Source of the DNA: CAG-1782 sp964418255
GTDB taxonomy: Bacteria; Bacillota; Clostridia; Christensenellales; DTU072
DNA length: 64,000 nt
Direction of reading: 5' to 3'
NCBI GenBank assembly: GCA_964418255.1
Contig: CAYQKV010000005.1
Coordinates: 1-64,000, forward strand
Shown here piece by piece: positions 7,174-15,656 of this stretch. A model generated the notes under the pieces. The model worked only from the letters and a program-made list of their open reading frames with translations, searched no databases and was not told the DNA's origin. Every line of letters starts with the position of its first letter. Position 1 is the first letter of the stretch. A program made the position numbers and the translations under genes.

Positions 7174-7883
7174 GACTGGACGTATATCTTTTTGAGAATA
7201 AACTTGCCGAAACAAGGTCGCGAGCAAAAAACCTTATCGAACTCGGCAGGGTAATCGTAAATGGAAAAAAATGCGAAAAACCCGCTTTTTCCGTAGAAAA
7301 AACCGATGAAATAACGATAACGGAAGATTACACGGCAAGTCTCGGAGGGATAAAACTCGAAAAAGCATTTTCCGAATTCGAAATAGACGTCTTAGACAAA
7401 ATCTGCCTCGACCTCGGAGCGGCAAACGGCGGATTTACCGAAACGTTACTTTCCCACGGCGCAAAAAAAGTTTACGCATTGGATATCGGCGTTTGCGCAT
7501 TACCGGAAAGACTAACCCGTTCGGAAAAAGTAATCGTAATGGATAAAACAAACGCAAGATACATAAAAAAAGAAGATTTTGCGGAAAATATCGAGTTTAT
7601 AACAGGCGACCTAAGTTTTATCAGCCTGAAACTCATTCTTCCCGCGGCATTCGAAACACTGAAAAAAGGTCAAGCCGTATTCCTCATCAAACCGCAATTC
7701 GAACTCGATAAAAAATCTATTCCAAAAAGCGGCATCATTAAAAACGAAAAAATAAGACTCGGCGTAGTCGGTGAAATTTCGGATTTTGCAAAAGAAATAG
7801 GATTTAACGTAATAGCGATAACCGAAGCGCCGCACCCGTTCACAAATAAAAATCAAGAATATCTTATTCTGCTCGAAAAATAA
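7170..7883 (+). CDS. tlyA: TlyA family rRNA 2'-O-methyltransferase
   Basis: The protein is 237 residues. An N-terminal S4 RNA-binding domain (starts 'MRLDVYLFENKLAETRSRA') is followed by an FtsJ-type SAM methyltransferase domain with 'LDLGAANGGFTETLLSHGA' and 'GDLSFISLKLILP'. TlyA proteins methylate rRNA ribose positions (in Mycobacterium, 16S C1409 and 23S C1920). It is about 30 residues shorter than the usual 268-280. It is co-translated with oapA through the ATGA overlap. In Bacillus-type loci dxs lies between ispA and tlyA; here it is absent. Confidence 0.92.
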   Translation: MRLDVYLFENKLAETRSRAKNLIELGRVIVNGKKCEKPAFSVEKTDEITITEDYTASLGGIKLEKAFSEFEIDVLDKICLDLGAANGGFTETLLSHGAKKVYALDIGVCALPERLTRSEKVIVMDKTNARYIKKEDFAENIEFITGDLSFISLKLILPAAFETLKKGQAVFLIKPQFELDKKSIPKSGIIKNEKIRLGVVGEISDFAKEIGFNVIAITEAPHPFTNKNQEYLILLEK

Positions 7884-7919
7884 ATTTCAAAATTTTATTC
7901 ATCAAACATACGGATAATA

Positions 7920-7948
7920 TTGCATAAAAAACATTATTATTGTATAAT
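7920..7948 (+). promoter_or_regulatory. SigA-type promoter of argR-recN
   Basis: TTGCAT (7920-7925), 17-base spacer, TATAAT (7943-7948). The AT-rich spacer and flanks could hold an arginine (ARG) box for autoregulation, but no good palindrome could be assigned by eye. The leader is about 30 bases with a weak AAAGG site 13 bases before the argR ATG. Confidence 0.75.
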
Positions 7949-7985
7949 TTAACTAAATAAACAAAATAAAGGTTATGATTATACA

Positions 7986-8435
7986 ATGAAAAGAGGAACA
8001 AGACAGGAAGCAATCAAGAAAATCATCGCCGAACAGGAAATCGCAACGCAGGGAGAATTGACGGAAGCCTTGAAGGAAAGAGGATACAAAACCACGCAGG
8101 CAACCGTTTCTCGAGATATTAACGAACTAAGACTTGTAAAAATAGCCGGAACAACTAAAAAATTCAAATATGCGTTTGAAGCGGAAAAACCCGCAATAGG
8201 AAACAAAATCGCAACTATTTTCAAAGAAAGCGTGCTTTCCATAGATTCTTCTCTCAATATTATAGTAATAAAAACAAGCGGCGGCAGCGCGAACAGCGCG
8301 GCTTTTTTCCTTGATAAGCTCCATATGTCGGAAATTCTTGGCACAGTCGCAGGAGACGACACGCTTTTAATTGTAGCAAAAAGCATAGAAGACGCGCCGA
8401 TAATTATGGCAACATTAAAGGAGTATCTTAAATGA
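7986..8435 (+). CDS. argR: Arginine repressor ArgR/AhrC
   Basis: The protein is 149 residues, full family length. An N-terminal winged helix with 'TTQATVSRDINELRLVKI' (about residues 37-54) binds DNA. The C-terminal domain carries the arginine-binding and hexamerisation region with 'VAGDDTLLIVAKS'. It controls arginine synthesis and catabolism genes in response to arginine. The position next to recN, with a 4-base overlap, is conserved in Firmicutes. Confidence 0.95.
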   Translation: MKRGTRQEAIKKIIAEQEIATQGELTEALKERGYKTTQATVSRDINELRLVKIAGTTKKFKYAFEAEKPAIGNKIATIFKESVLSIDSSLNIIVIKTSGGSANSAAFFLDKLHMSEILGTVAGDDTLLIVAKSIEDAPIIMATLKEYLK

Positions 8436-10135
8436 TTTCATATTTATCGGTAAAAAATATTGCTCTGATACAGGAATTAAACCTTGAATTCAAAAAAGGT
8501 CTAAACATAATGAGCGGCGAAACCGGCGCGGGAAAATCAATAATTATAGACTCAATAAACTTCGTGCTCGGCGACAGAGCGGACCGTTCTTTAATTCGTT
8601 ACGGAGAAACCACAGCAAAAGTAGAAGTCGTTTTCACCGATTTGAAAAACTACGACAAGGTCTCCGGCATACTTTCCGAAGCGGATATAGAAAACGGAGA
8701 GGACAGTGTTATCGTTTCGAGAACAATGACAAGCGAACGAAGCGAATGTCGCATAAACCACAGGGTAGTAACATTATCTCTGCTGCGAAAGGTAGTGGGA
8801 TTACTCGTCGACACTCACACGCAAAACGAACATCAGTCGCTTCTGCGCGTTCCGGAACATATAAGGATATTGGACGCGTATAATCCAGATATTGCAAAGA
8901 TTATTGCAATTTATCGCCAAAATCTTACCGATTATTATAAAATTATTGATAAATTAAATCAATTTCCATCATCGGAAGAAAGAGAAAGACAAATGGATAT
9001 GCTCTCTTTCCAAATCGGCGAGCTGGAAAAAGCGGATTGGCAACCGGGCGAAGAAGAAGAATTGAAAAGCAAAAGGCTTTTGTTCTACAATTCACAAAAA
9101 ATATATTCGTCGCTTTCGTCTGCGTATGACGCGCTTGACGGAGACAGCGGGTTCGGTTGCACTACGGCAATCGGACGCGCCGTATCTTCTTTGAAGGCCG
9201 CCGCGGAATACGACCAATCATTGCTTGACCTTATAGACAGGCTGGAATCCGCGTCGATTGAAGTATCCGACGTAGCTGAAACCCTTCGCGATAAGAGTTC
9301 GGGCACGGATATTTCCGATATAAATATCGATTCGCTCGAAAGACGGCTTGAAGAAATAAGACTCATAAAGAAAAAATACGGAAAAACTTATGAAGATGTT
9401 TCGGCTTTTCTGTCTTCGGCAAGGCAAAAACTCGACTTTTTGACTAATTCGGAAGAGGAAATAAATAAATTATCCGCCGAAAAATCCTCAAAGGAAAACG
9501 AATTAAAGGAACTTGTTGCACAATTACATAATAAAAGAACGGCTACAGCGGAAATTTTCTGTAAAGCGGTAACTTCTAATTTAACTCAACTCGGAATGAA
9601 AAATGCCGTTTTCGAAATTAAATTCGACTACAACGAAAAAGAAATTATCGACAGGCTTAACCCTAACGGCGCAGAGAGCCTTGAATTTATGCTGTCTCCG
9701 AACCTCGGAGAGCCCGTTAAACCGCTTGCAAAAATCGCGAGCGGAGGAGAAATGAGCAGGTTTATGCTCGCAATCAAGAATGTAATTGCGGAAACAGACG
9801 ACGTAGATACGCTTATTTTCGACGAAATCGACACCGGAATAAGCGGAGTTATCGCAAAAGTCGTAGCGCAAAAGCTTTACGACATTTCCAAAACAAGACA
9901 AGTTATTGCAATCACACATCTGCCGCAACTTGCCTCTATGGGCGACGTCAATTACCTTATAGAGAAAAACGTTGTAGGCAATAAAACGCTTACTTCGCTT
10001 AAAGAACTCGACGAAAAAGGCGTTTATAACGAGATAATGAGACTATCCGGCGCGGTAGAAAACAGCGAAATAGGACTTTCGAACGCCATAGAATTAAAAA
10101 AACAAGCAGACGCTTATAAAAAATCTAAAAAATAA
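8432..10135 (+). CDS. recN: DNA repair protein RecN
   Basis: The protein is 567 residues, an SMC-like ATPase. Visible are Walker A 'GETGAGKSIIIDS' (about residues 30-42), a long coiled-coil-forming middle part (about 150-370), the ABC signature 'IASGGEMSRFMLAIK', and Walker B 'TLIFDEIDTGISG'. RecN acts early in double-strand break repair by holding DNA ends and sister chromatids together. The gene starts inside the argR stop (ATGA) and is followed by a hairpin before spoIVB. Confidence 0.96.
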   Translation: MISYLSVKNIALIQELNLEFKKGLNIMSGETGAGKSIIIDSINFVLGDRADRSLIRYGETTAKVEVVFTDLKNYDKVSGILSEADIENGEDSVIVSRTMTSERSECRINHRVVTLSLLRKVVGLLVDTHTQNEHQSLLRVPEHIRILDAYNPDIAKIIAIYRQNLTDYYKIIDKLNQFPSSEERERQMDMLSFQIGELEKADWQPGEEEELKSKRLLFYNSQKIYSSLSSAYDALDGDSGFGCTTAIGRAVSSLKAAAEYDQSLLDLIDRLESASIEVSDVAETLRDKSSGTDISDINIDSLERRLEEIRLIKKKYGKTYEDVSAFLSSARQKLDFLTNSEEEINKLSAEKSSKENELKELVAQLHNKRTATAEIFCKAVTSNLTQLGMKNAVFEIKFDYNEKEIIDRLNPNGAESLEFMLSPNLGEPVKPLAKIASGGEMSRFMLAIKNVIAETDDVDTLIFDEIDTGISGVIAKVVAQKLYDISKTRQVIAITHLPQLASMGDVNYLIEKNVVGNKTLTSLKELDEKGVYNEIMRLSGAVENSEIGLSNAIELKKQADAYKKSKK

Positions 10136-10168
10136 TACCATTTTTTAACAACGTTTTTCGATAATATT

Positions 10169-10208
10169 AACTCCTGTTTTCCTCAAACTAACCGTTGAAA
10201 CAGGAGTT
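10169..10208 (+). promoter_or_regulatory. Hairpin between recN and spoIVB that masks the spoIVB ribosome site
   Basis: AACTCCTGTTT (10169-10179) can pair without mismatch to AAACAGGAGTT (10198-10208), an 11-bp stem with an 18-base loop. The 3' arm contains CAGGAG, the only good Shine-Dalgarno for the spoIVB ATG at 10214. The same hairpin, followed by TTTT, could act as a weak recN terminator. A read-through message would therefore have a closed spoIVB ribosome site, while a promoter inside the loop would leave it open. Confidence 0.6.
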
Positions 10209-10213
10209 TTACA

Positions 10214-11245
10214 ATGAAGAGAAAAATCGAAAAAACACTAATTATTATTTTTGCGGCGCTTTTTTTCAGCGTAATTGCCGCAGGGATGACCGGACTTAAT
10301 CACGTTTCTTACGCATATGCTACGGACGAAGTATATCTCGGAGGCACGCCGATAGGTATTATTGCAGATTCAGACGGTCTTGTCGTCACCGAAATCGTAA
10401 ACGTAACTTCATCGGAAGGCAGTTTTTCTCCGTCGCTAAAAGCGGGAATTCAAAAAGGAGACTTGATTATCGCGGTAAACGGCGAGCAAATAAGCGACAT
10501 CGCGCAATTTAACGATATAATCCAAAAAACGGAAGAATCGTTGATTATTACCCTGCAAAGAGGTAACAATCGACTTACAGTCAGCGTTTTACCTATGTTC
10601 GACCTTGCTCAAAACGCGAAAAAAATCGGCATTTCCGTAAAAAACAACATTGCGGGAATAGGTACGCTTACATTCGTCAAAAATAACGGCGATTACGGCG
10701 CGCTCGGTCATCAGATAACCGACGCGTTCGGCAACGGCGACGCATACGACAACGGCAAAGTCTTTTTTTGCGATATAACAGGCTATAAGCGCCCGACAAC
10801 CGACGCGCCCGGAGAACTGCTCGGGAAAATCAACCTCGACAAAAATTCAGTTGGAACAATAGAAAAAAACAAGTTTTGCGGGATATTCGGCTCGATAGAA
10901 GAAACAAGTTTCTACTCCTCACAAGAAAAAATCGCCGTAGGCAGTAAAAACAACGTCCGCCCGGGAAAAGCCTATATAGTCACAACGATTAACGACGGTT
11001 TACCTCAGAAATACGAAATCGAAATCGTAAAAGCCTCTAATCAGAATAAACCGAGCGAAAAAAGTATGGTTATACGAATAACCGACGAAAAACTTCTTTC
11101 GTCTACGCACGGAATACTTCAAGGAATGAGCGGTTCGCCGATTATTCAGAACGACAAACTTATAGGCGCGGTAACACACGTTTTTACAAACGATTCGACG
11201 ATGGGGTACGGCATTTATATAGACTGGATGATAAACGAAGCATAA
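10214..11245 (+). CDS. spoIVB: SpoIVB peptidase (S55 family)
   Basis: The protein is 343 residues. It has an N-terminal signal/anchor segment (about residues 7-27), a PDZ domain (about 85-130, around 'AGIQKGDLIIAVNGEQI') and an S55 serine protease domain. The likely catalytic His is in 'GALGHQITD' and the catalytic Ser in 'GMSGSPIIQ'. In Bacillus SpoIVB is secreted from the forespore and cleaves SpoIVFA to start sigma-K activation; in many Clostridia its role is less clear. It lies after recN as in most spore formers. Spo0A, the usual next gene, is not here. Confidence 0.95.
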   Translation: MKRKIEKTLIIIFAALFFSVIAAGMTGLNHVSYAYATDEVYLGGTPIGIIADSDGLVVTEIVNVTSSEGSFSPSLKAGIQKGDLIIAVNGEQISDIAQFNDIIQKTEESLIITLQRGNNRLTVSVLPMFDLAQNAKKIGISVKNNIAGIGTLTFVKNNGDYGALGHQITDAFGNGDAYDNGKVFFCDITGYKRPTTDAPGELLGKINLDKNSVGTIEKNKFCGIFGSIEETSFYSSQEKIAVGSKNNVRPGKAYIVTTINDGLPQKYEIEIVKASNQNKPSEKSMVIRITDEKLLSSTHGILQGMSGSPIIQNDKLIGAVTHVFTNDSTMGYGIYIDWMINEA

Positions 11246-11280
11246 ATTTCTATACGGAAAAGAAGAACAATTTGACGGCA

Positions 11281-11335
11281 AAATGCCCATATTAAACGCA
11301 ATTTTGAGTCGTTTAATACGGGCGTTTCGCTTTTT
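11281..11335 (+). terminator. Rho-independent terminator after spoIVB
   Basis: An 18-bp imperfect stem (11281-11298 with 11310-11327; one A-C mismatch, one wobble) with an 11-base loop, followed by a run of five T at 11331-11335. Confidence 0.8.
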
Positions 11336-11422
11336 GCAGTAAAAAACAAACCTATTTATAAAAAATCAAGGAATTAACAAAGAACGAAGCATAAGCGAAT
11401 TTTTTTTCGAGTATTATAAAGT

Positions 11423-12052
11423 ATGCGGAAAAATAACGTTAAGCACGCGTTAAAAGCGCAAGTGGATACAATAAAATTTACCGTTAAGAAAAATCGGAAA
11501 CTGATTTTAATCGGTCTCGGATTCGTAGCTCTCGGATTGATTTTCGCTTTATTCGGAATTTCCGATTATGTCGAAGAACACCCTAAAGCAAGCATATTAA
11601 CCTTGATTTGCTCGGGAAATTTTTCTGTATTTTCCTTCGAATTCAAGCTCATTATCCTTGTAGCGGTTCCCGTTATTATCTGTTTTCTTTTATCGATAAA
11701 TTACTTTTTGTTTTTGTGTAATTTTATCGTCATATGCGCCTTTTCTTTTGGGTTTTTCCGATATGTTATAGCGTGTTTTTGCTGTGGTTTCTTGCACGGA
11801 CTTATTACGTTTCTGTTTGTTCTGCTTCCCATAGCGTGTCTTGTTTTTATCGGTACGATTTTTTTTATCGCGAGTGTATGCGACCTTATACGTTACACGC
11901 CGTGTAAAAAAATATTTTCTATTACGCCGTATTCGGTATTCATTCACACAACGAAAAACCTTCTGCTTAAATACTTATTTTGCGTCGTACTGCCATCGTT
12001 CGTTTACGCAAATATAGTAGTAATAATAATGTATTTGTGTTGCCGCGCATAA
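11423..12052 (+). CDS. Cys-rich polytopic membrane protein (possibly SpoIIM-like)
   Basis: The protein is 209 residues: a basic N-terminus (about 1-28), then about five hydrophobic segments, with 13 cysteines, mostly within or next to membrane segments. I do not recognise it with confidence. Length, topology and the 'LITFLFVLLPIA' segment are reminiscent of SpoIIM/DUF95 proteins, and spoIIM lies near dacF in Bacillus, but key motifs are not clear. There is no Shine-Dalgarno. Upstream, GCATA (11389-11393), 18 bases and TATTATA (11412-11418) loosely fit a forespore (sigma-F/G) promoter just before the ATG. It probably shares a transcript with dacF, 42 bases downstream. Confidence 0.7.
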   Translation: MRKNNVKHALKAQVDTIKFTVKKNRKLILIGLGFVALGLIFALFGISDYVEEHPKASILTLICSGNFSVFSFEFKLIILVAVPVIICFLLSINYFLFLCNFIVICAFSFGFFRYVIACFCCGFLHGLITFLFVLLPIACLVFIGTIFFIASVCDLIRYTPCKKIFSITPYSVFIHTTKNLLLKYLFCVVLPSFVYANIVVIIMYLCCRA

Positions 12053-12094
12053 AAAGAATTTTTTTTCAGACACTAAAACCAAAGGAGTATAGTT

Positions 12095-13255
12095 ATGAAA
12101 AAAGTTTTTTTAATATTAACGGTAGCAATTTCCGTCGCTTGCTTCGCTATACCTATAGGAACGGCGGCTTTTGCCGAAGAAAAACCTTATCGCGCGATTT
12201 TCCTTACGGATTACGATACAGGTACGGTCATATACGAAGAGAATGCCGACGAACGGTATCCGATAGCGAGTATGGTTAAAATTATGACCCTTGCGATAAC
12301 TTTTGACGAAATCGATAAAGGAAAACTTGCTTTCGACGAAAAAATAAAGATTTCCGATTACGCCGCTGGAATGGGCGGCTCGCAACTTTTCCTCGACGCC
12401 GGAGAAGAATACGCTGTTAGCGATTTAATTAAAGGCGTTATCGTTTGCAGCGCTAACGACGCCGCGACTGCGCTCGGAGAAAGAATAAGCGGCGATATAG
12501 GCAGTTTTGTAAACAAAATGAACTCTTATGCAAAAGAACTCGGAATGAACAACACGCTTTTCTGTAACGCGACCGGTCTTCCAAACAGCGGAGAACAGTA
12601 TTCGACCGCGCGCGACGTGTCGATAATGATGAAAAAAGTTCTCACGCATCCCGAATATTATCGATATTCGAAAATATGGATGGAAGATTATAAACATCCC
12701 GACGGAAGGGTAACGGAAATCGTAAACACAAATAAACTCATACGAATAATGAACGAATGCGACGGCGGGAAAACAGGATTTACAAACGAAGCGGGTTTCT
12801 GTCTCTCCGCAACGGCAAAACAAGGCGAAACGAGAGTAATAGCAACGCTGCTCGGAGGCTCGGACAGTAAAACGAGATTCCGCAAAGTTTCAGAAATGAT
12901 AAAATACGCGTTTGCCAACTACGAAACCAAAGTTTACGCGAGAAAAGGAGAAACGTTGCAATGTAACATCGAAGACATCAAACAGGCCAAAAATCCCTGT
13001 ATGGAAGTTTATTGCGACAAAGACGTGAAGATTTTCGGTAAAAAAGGAGACGTTGCGCTTACTCCGGAAGTCGTGATTTACGAAAATCTGAAAGCGCCCA
13101 TCGAAGCGAATACGCAGATAGGGGAAATCATTCTTAAAGACGCGGAAGGAAACGTAATATCCGCCGCCGCGCTCAGAACGAAAGAGAAAATCGAAAAACT
13201 CGGATTTAAGGATTATCTCGAAAAGATTATCAAAAACAGACTTTTCAAGAAATAA
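12095..13255 (+). CDS. dacF: Serine-type D-Ala-D-Ala carboxypeptidase (PBP5/DacF type)
   Basis: The protein is 386 residues. It has a signal peptide (about 1-27), an S11 peptidase domain with the active-site triad SxxK 'SMVK', SxN 'SAN' and KTG 'GGKTGFTN', then a C-terminal beta domain and an amphipathic tail ('EKIEKLGFKDYLEKII') typical of membrane-tethered PBP5 proteins. It trims the terminal D-Ala from peptidoglycan pentapeptides outside the membrane. DacF in Bacillus is made in the forespore and sets cortex cross-linking; that assignment here is by type and by the neighbouring gene. The AAAGGAG ribosome site lies 7 bases before the ATG. Confidence 0.9.
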   Translation: MKKVFLILTVAISVACFAIPIGTAAFAEEKPYRAIFLTDYDTGTVIYEENADERYPIASMVKIMTLAITFDEIDKGKLAFDEKIKISDYAAGMGGSQLFLDAGEEYAVSDLIKGVIVCSANDAATALGERISGDIGSFVNKMNSYAKELGMNNTLFCNATGLPNSGEQYSTARDVSIMMKKVLTHPEYYRYSKIWMEDYKHPDGRVTEIVNTNKLIRIMNECDGGKTGFTNEAGFCLSATAKQGETRVIATLLGGSDSKTRFRKVSEMIKYAFANYETKVYARKGETLQCNIEDIKQAKNPCMEVYCDKDVKIFGKKGDVALTPEVVIYENLKAPIEANTQIGEIILKDAEGNVISAAALRTKEKIEKLGFKDYLEKIIKNRLFKK

Positions 13256-13262
13256 ATTTTAA

Positions 13263-13303
13263 TTTCCGCTCCGCAATAAGAACGCGGAGCGGAAAAAGTT
13301 TTT
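13263..13303 (+). terminator. Rho-independent terminator after dacF
   Basis: A perfect 12-bp GC-rich stem, TTTCCGCTCCGC (13263-13274) with 13284-13295, a 9-base loop, and TTTTT at 13299-13303. Confidence 0.85.
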
Positions 13304-13343
13304 AACGGATAAAAATACTTACTATTATGCGGCGTTTTGTCGT

Positions 13344-13372
13344 TTGACTTTAAGAACAAACAATGATATTAT
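13344..13372 (+). promoter_or_regulatory. SigA-type promoter of the M50 protease-scpA-scpB operon
   Basis: TTGACT (13344-13349), 17 bases, TATTAT (13367-13372) preceded by TGA (extended -10). Transcription would start near 13379, about 20 bases before the ATG at 13401, which has an AGAGGCG ribosome site. Confidence 0.75.
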
Positions 13373-13400
13373 TAGAAAATAAATTTTATAAGAGGCGAAA

Positions 13401-14102
13401 ATGATTCTGTCCCTGATTACGTCGGGCTATTCCATAGACGTTATAATAATTCTTGTTGTTGCCGTCGCCATAAGCGCGACTTTGGCAATCGTAGGACACG
13501 AAGTTTCGCACGGATACGTCGCTTTGCTTTGCGGAGACGACACCGCCAAAAAAGCGGGAAGACTCGCGTTCAACCCTTTGGCTCATTTCGACTGGGTAGG
13601 ACTTGTATGTATGCTTTTAATCGGCTTCGGCTGGGCAAAACCCGTTCCCGTCAATCCAAATAACTTCAAAAACCAAAAAGCAGGCATAATTCTCGTTTCG
13701 CTTGCGGGTATTACGGCTAACATTTTAATGGCGGGCATAGGACTGTTGCTTATTTATCTTCTATACCCGACTCTCGTCGTTCTTATGTCGTCGACTTCCG
13801 CGCTTCGGCTTTTAGGGTTTTTATTCTATTACATTCTTGCATATTTCGTTATTATGAATATAATGCTCGCGTTTTTCAACATACTGCCCATCGCGCCTCT
13901 CGACGGATTCAACTTCGTGAATTCATTCCTGCCGCGAGGAAACGCGTTTTCAACTTTTATGTTCAAATACGGTTGGTGCGTTCTCGTCGGACTTATACTC
14001 GTCTGCAACGTATTGAACTACGTAGGACTAAGCGAATACAACGTATTTTATCAGGTGCGTAAACTCGCTTTATTGCTAATAGATATGGTAACGGGAGGAT
14101 AA
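13401..14102 (+). CDS. Site-2 protease family membrane metalloprotease (M50)
   Basis: The protein is 233 residues with about five to six transmembrane segments. The zinc motif HExxH appears as 'GHEVSHGY' (about residues 34-41) in the first helix pair. The second metal ligand is in 'NILPIAPLDGFNFV', the family's NPxDG-type motif. Such short M50 proteins (YwhC-like) cut substrates within the membrane; the substrate here is unknown. It lies directly before scpA-scpB, a common order in Clostridia, and its stop abuts the scpA start. Confidence 0.9.
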   Translation: MILSLITSGYSIDVIIILVVAVAISATLAIVGHEVSHGYVALLCGDDTAKKAGRLAFNPLAHFDWVGLVCMLLIGFGWAKPVPVNPNNFKNQKAGIILVSLAGITANILMAGIGLLLIYLLYPTLVVLMSSTSALRLLGFLFYYILAYFVIMNIMLAFFNILPIAPLDGFNFVNSFLPRGNAFSTFMFKYGWCVLVGLILVCNVLNYVGLSEYNVFYQVRKLALLLIDMVTGG

Positions 14103-14924
14103 ATGGCAAATTACATAAACAGTTCGCTCGAAGACGTTAAATTCCATATAGACGCGCAGGACTTCGACGGTCCGATAGATTTACTAGTAAAGTTCGTAAA
14201 AGAATCAAAAATCGACGTAATGGAAATTTTCGTAAGCGATATTACTACTCAATACGTAAACTACGTCAAATCACTTAAAGAATTAAATTACGAATTCGTT
14301 TCTCAATACATAATATTTGCCGCGCTTTTAATCGAAATAAAATCTTCGAAAATGATGCCGCCCGTTACTTATTACGACGACGATAATTCGTATGCGGATT
14401 ATGAAGACGATTACTCATACGCGGAAAATGCAATCATAGAGGAAGTAAGAAAAAAACTACTCAACGATTATCCCGAAAAACTTAAACCGAGGGAAGTAGT
14501 GAACGTATTTTATCCCGAACCCAAATACGACGAAAGCGATTATAAGCTCGTAGCAAAGAACCTAACTCTCGAAAAACTGCTCGACGCCTATAAACTCGTT
14601 CTCGAAAAAGCGGAAATAACGGATAATACGCCGCCGATACAGACGATTGTCAAAGACAGGTTTACCGTTACCGAAAAAGTAGTAGATATTACCAAACGAA
14701 TAAGAACCGCTAAAAAAGTGAGTTTTTTCGGACTATTCGAAAAAGATTTTTCGAAAACAGAACTTCTTACGATTTTTTTAGCTATTCTCGAAATAATAAG
14801 AAAACAAATCGCCGTAGCTACGCAAAACGAATTCGAATCCGATATTTATCTTGTGCATAACGACGAAACCGATAAAGAAAACAACGAAGAGGAATTATTG
14901 AAAGATGTTGACGAATATAATTGA
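14103..14924 (+). CDS. scpA: Segregation and condensation protein A
   Basis: The protein is 273 residues with the kleisin N-terminus 'FHIDAQDFDGPIDLLVKFV', an acidic middle part and a winged-helix C-terminus around 'SFFGLFEKDFSKTELLTIFLAILEI' (split by eye into known sub-motifs). ScpA bridges the SMC heads and, with ScpB, forms the condensin that organises and separates the chromosome. The ribosome site GGGAGG lies in the end of the M50 gene. It overlaps scpB by 20 bases. Confidence 0.94.
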   Translation: MANYINSSLEDVKFHIDAQDFDGPIDLLVKFVKESKIDVMEIFVSDITTQYVNYVKSLKELNYEFVSQYIIFAALLIEIKSSKMMPPVTYYDDDNSYADYEDDYSYAENAIIEEVRKKLLNDYPEKLKPREVVNVFYPEPKYDESDYKLVAKNLTLEKLLDAYKLVLEKAEITDNTPPIQTIVKDRFTVTEKVVDITKRIRTAKKVSFFGLFEKDFSKTELLTIFLAILEIIRKQIAVATQNEFESDIYLVHNDETDKENNEEELLKDVDEYN

Positions 14925-15600
14925 AGCTCTGATTTTTGCCGCGGCAAGCGGAGTAACTTACAAAAATATCAAAGACGCTTTCGGTAACGATTATACCGAA
15001 AAAGAAATTAAAACCGCAATAAACGATATAAAAGAGAAATATTCGGGCGATAACGGAATTATCCTTATCGAATTTAACAATACGTATCAATTTCAGACTA
15101 ATCCCGAATACAGCGACCTGCTTGCGGATATTCTTCGCCCGATAAAAGAACGCCAGCTAAGCGCAACCGTTCTGCAAACCCTTTCGATTATCGCATATCG
15201 CCAACCCGTCACAAGGGGAGAAATCGAAGAAATAAGAGGCGGGGTAAGCAGCGACTACGCTATCGGAGTACTGACGAAAGCCGAACTGATACAACCTGTC
15301 GGAAGAAAGAATACGCTCGGACGACCCGTTCTTTACGGCACTACGGACAACTTTCTGAAACGCTTTCAGCTTAAATCGCTCGACTCTTTACCCGATTACG
15401 ACGAACTCCTCGAAAGCATTAAACTTTCGGGTAAATACAATGAAACGAGCAGCAACATTTACGAAATCAGAAATAAAGACCTTTACAGCACTGAAAACGT
15501 CGATACATACTTTGACGAACTCGACAACGACGAAAAACCCGATTTCCTGCAAGGAGAGGATATCGTTACCGTTGAATCGTCCGACGGAGAAAACGATTAA
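14905..15600 (+). CDS. scpB: Segregation and condensation protein B
   Basis: The protein is 231 residues with two winged-helix domains and the strongly conserved 'QTLSIIAYRQPVTRGEIEE' and 'GRPVLYGTTDNFLKRF'. It dimerises and binds ScpA in the SMC-ScpAB condensin. The C-terminal 50 residues are acidic and poorly conserved. The ATG at 14905 lies inside the scpA end, behind GAGGAAT, fitting translational coupling. Confidence 0.94.
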   Translation: MLTNIIEALIFAAASGVTYKNIKDAFGNDYTEKEIKTAINDIKEKYSGDNGIILIEFNNTYQFQTNPEYSDLLADILRPIKERQLSATVLQTLSIIAYRQPVTRGEIEEIRGGVSSDYAIGVLTKAELIQPVGRKNTLGRPVLYGTTDNFLKRFQLKSLDSLPDYDELLESIKLSGKYNETSSNIYEIRNKDLYSTENVDTYFDELDNDEKPDFLQGEDIVTVESSDGEND

Positions 15601-15656
15601 AACAGGTTAACAAAAAATCTTAATATTTTATAAATTTTCAAGAATACTATATTTGT

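Noticed and set aside
7890..7960. ArgR operator in the argR promoter
   Set aside because: The region is AT-rich and shows only loose half-site matches; no palindrome clear enough to report was found.
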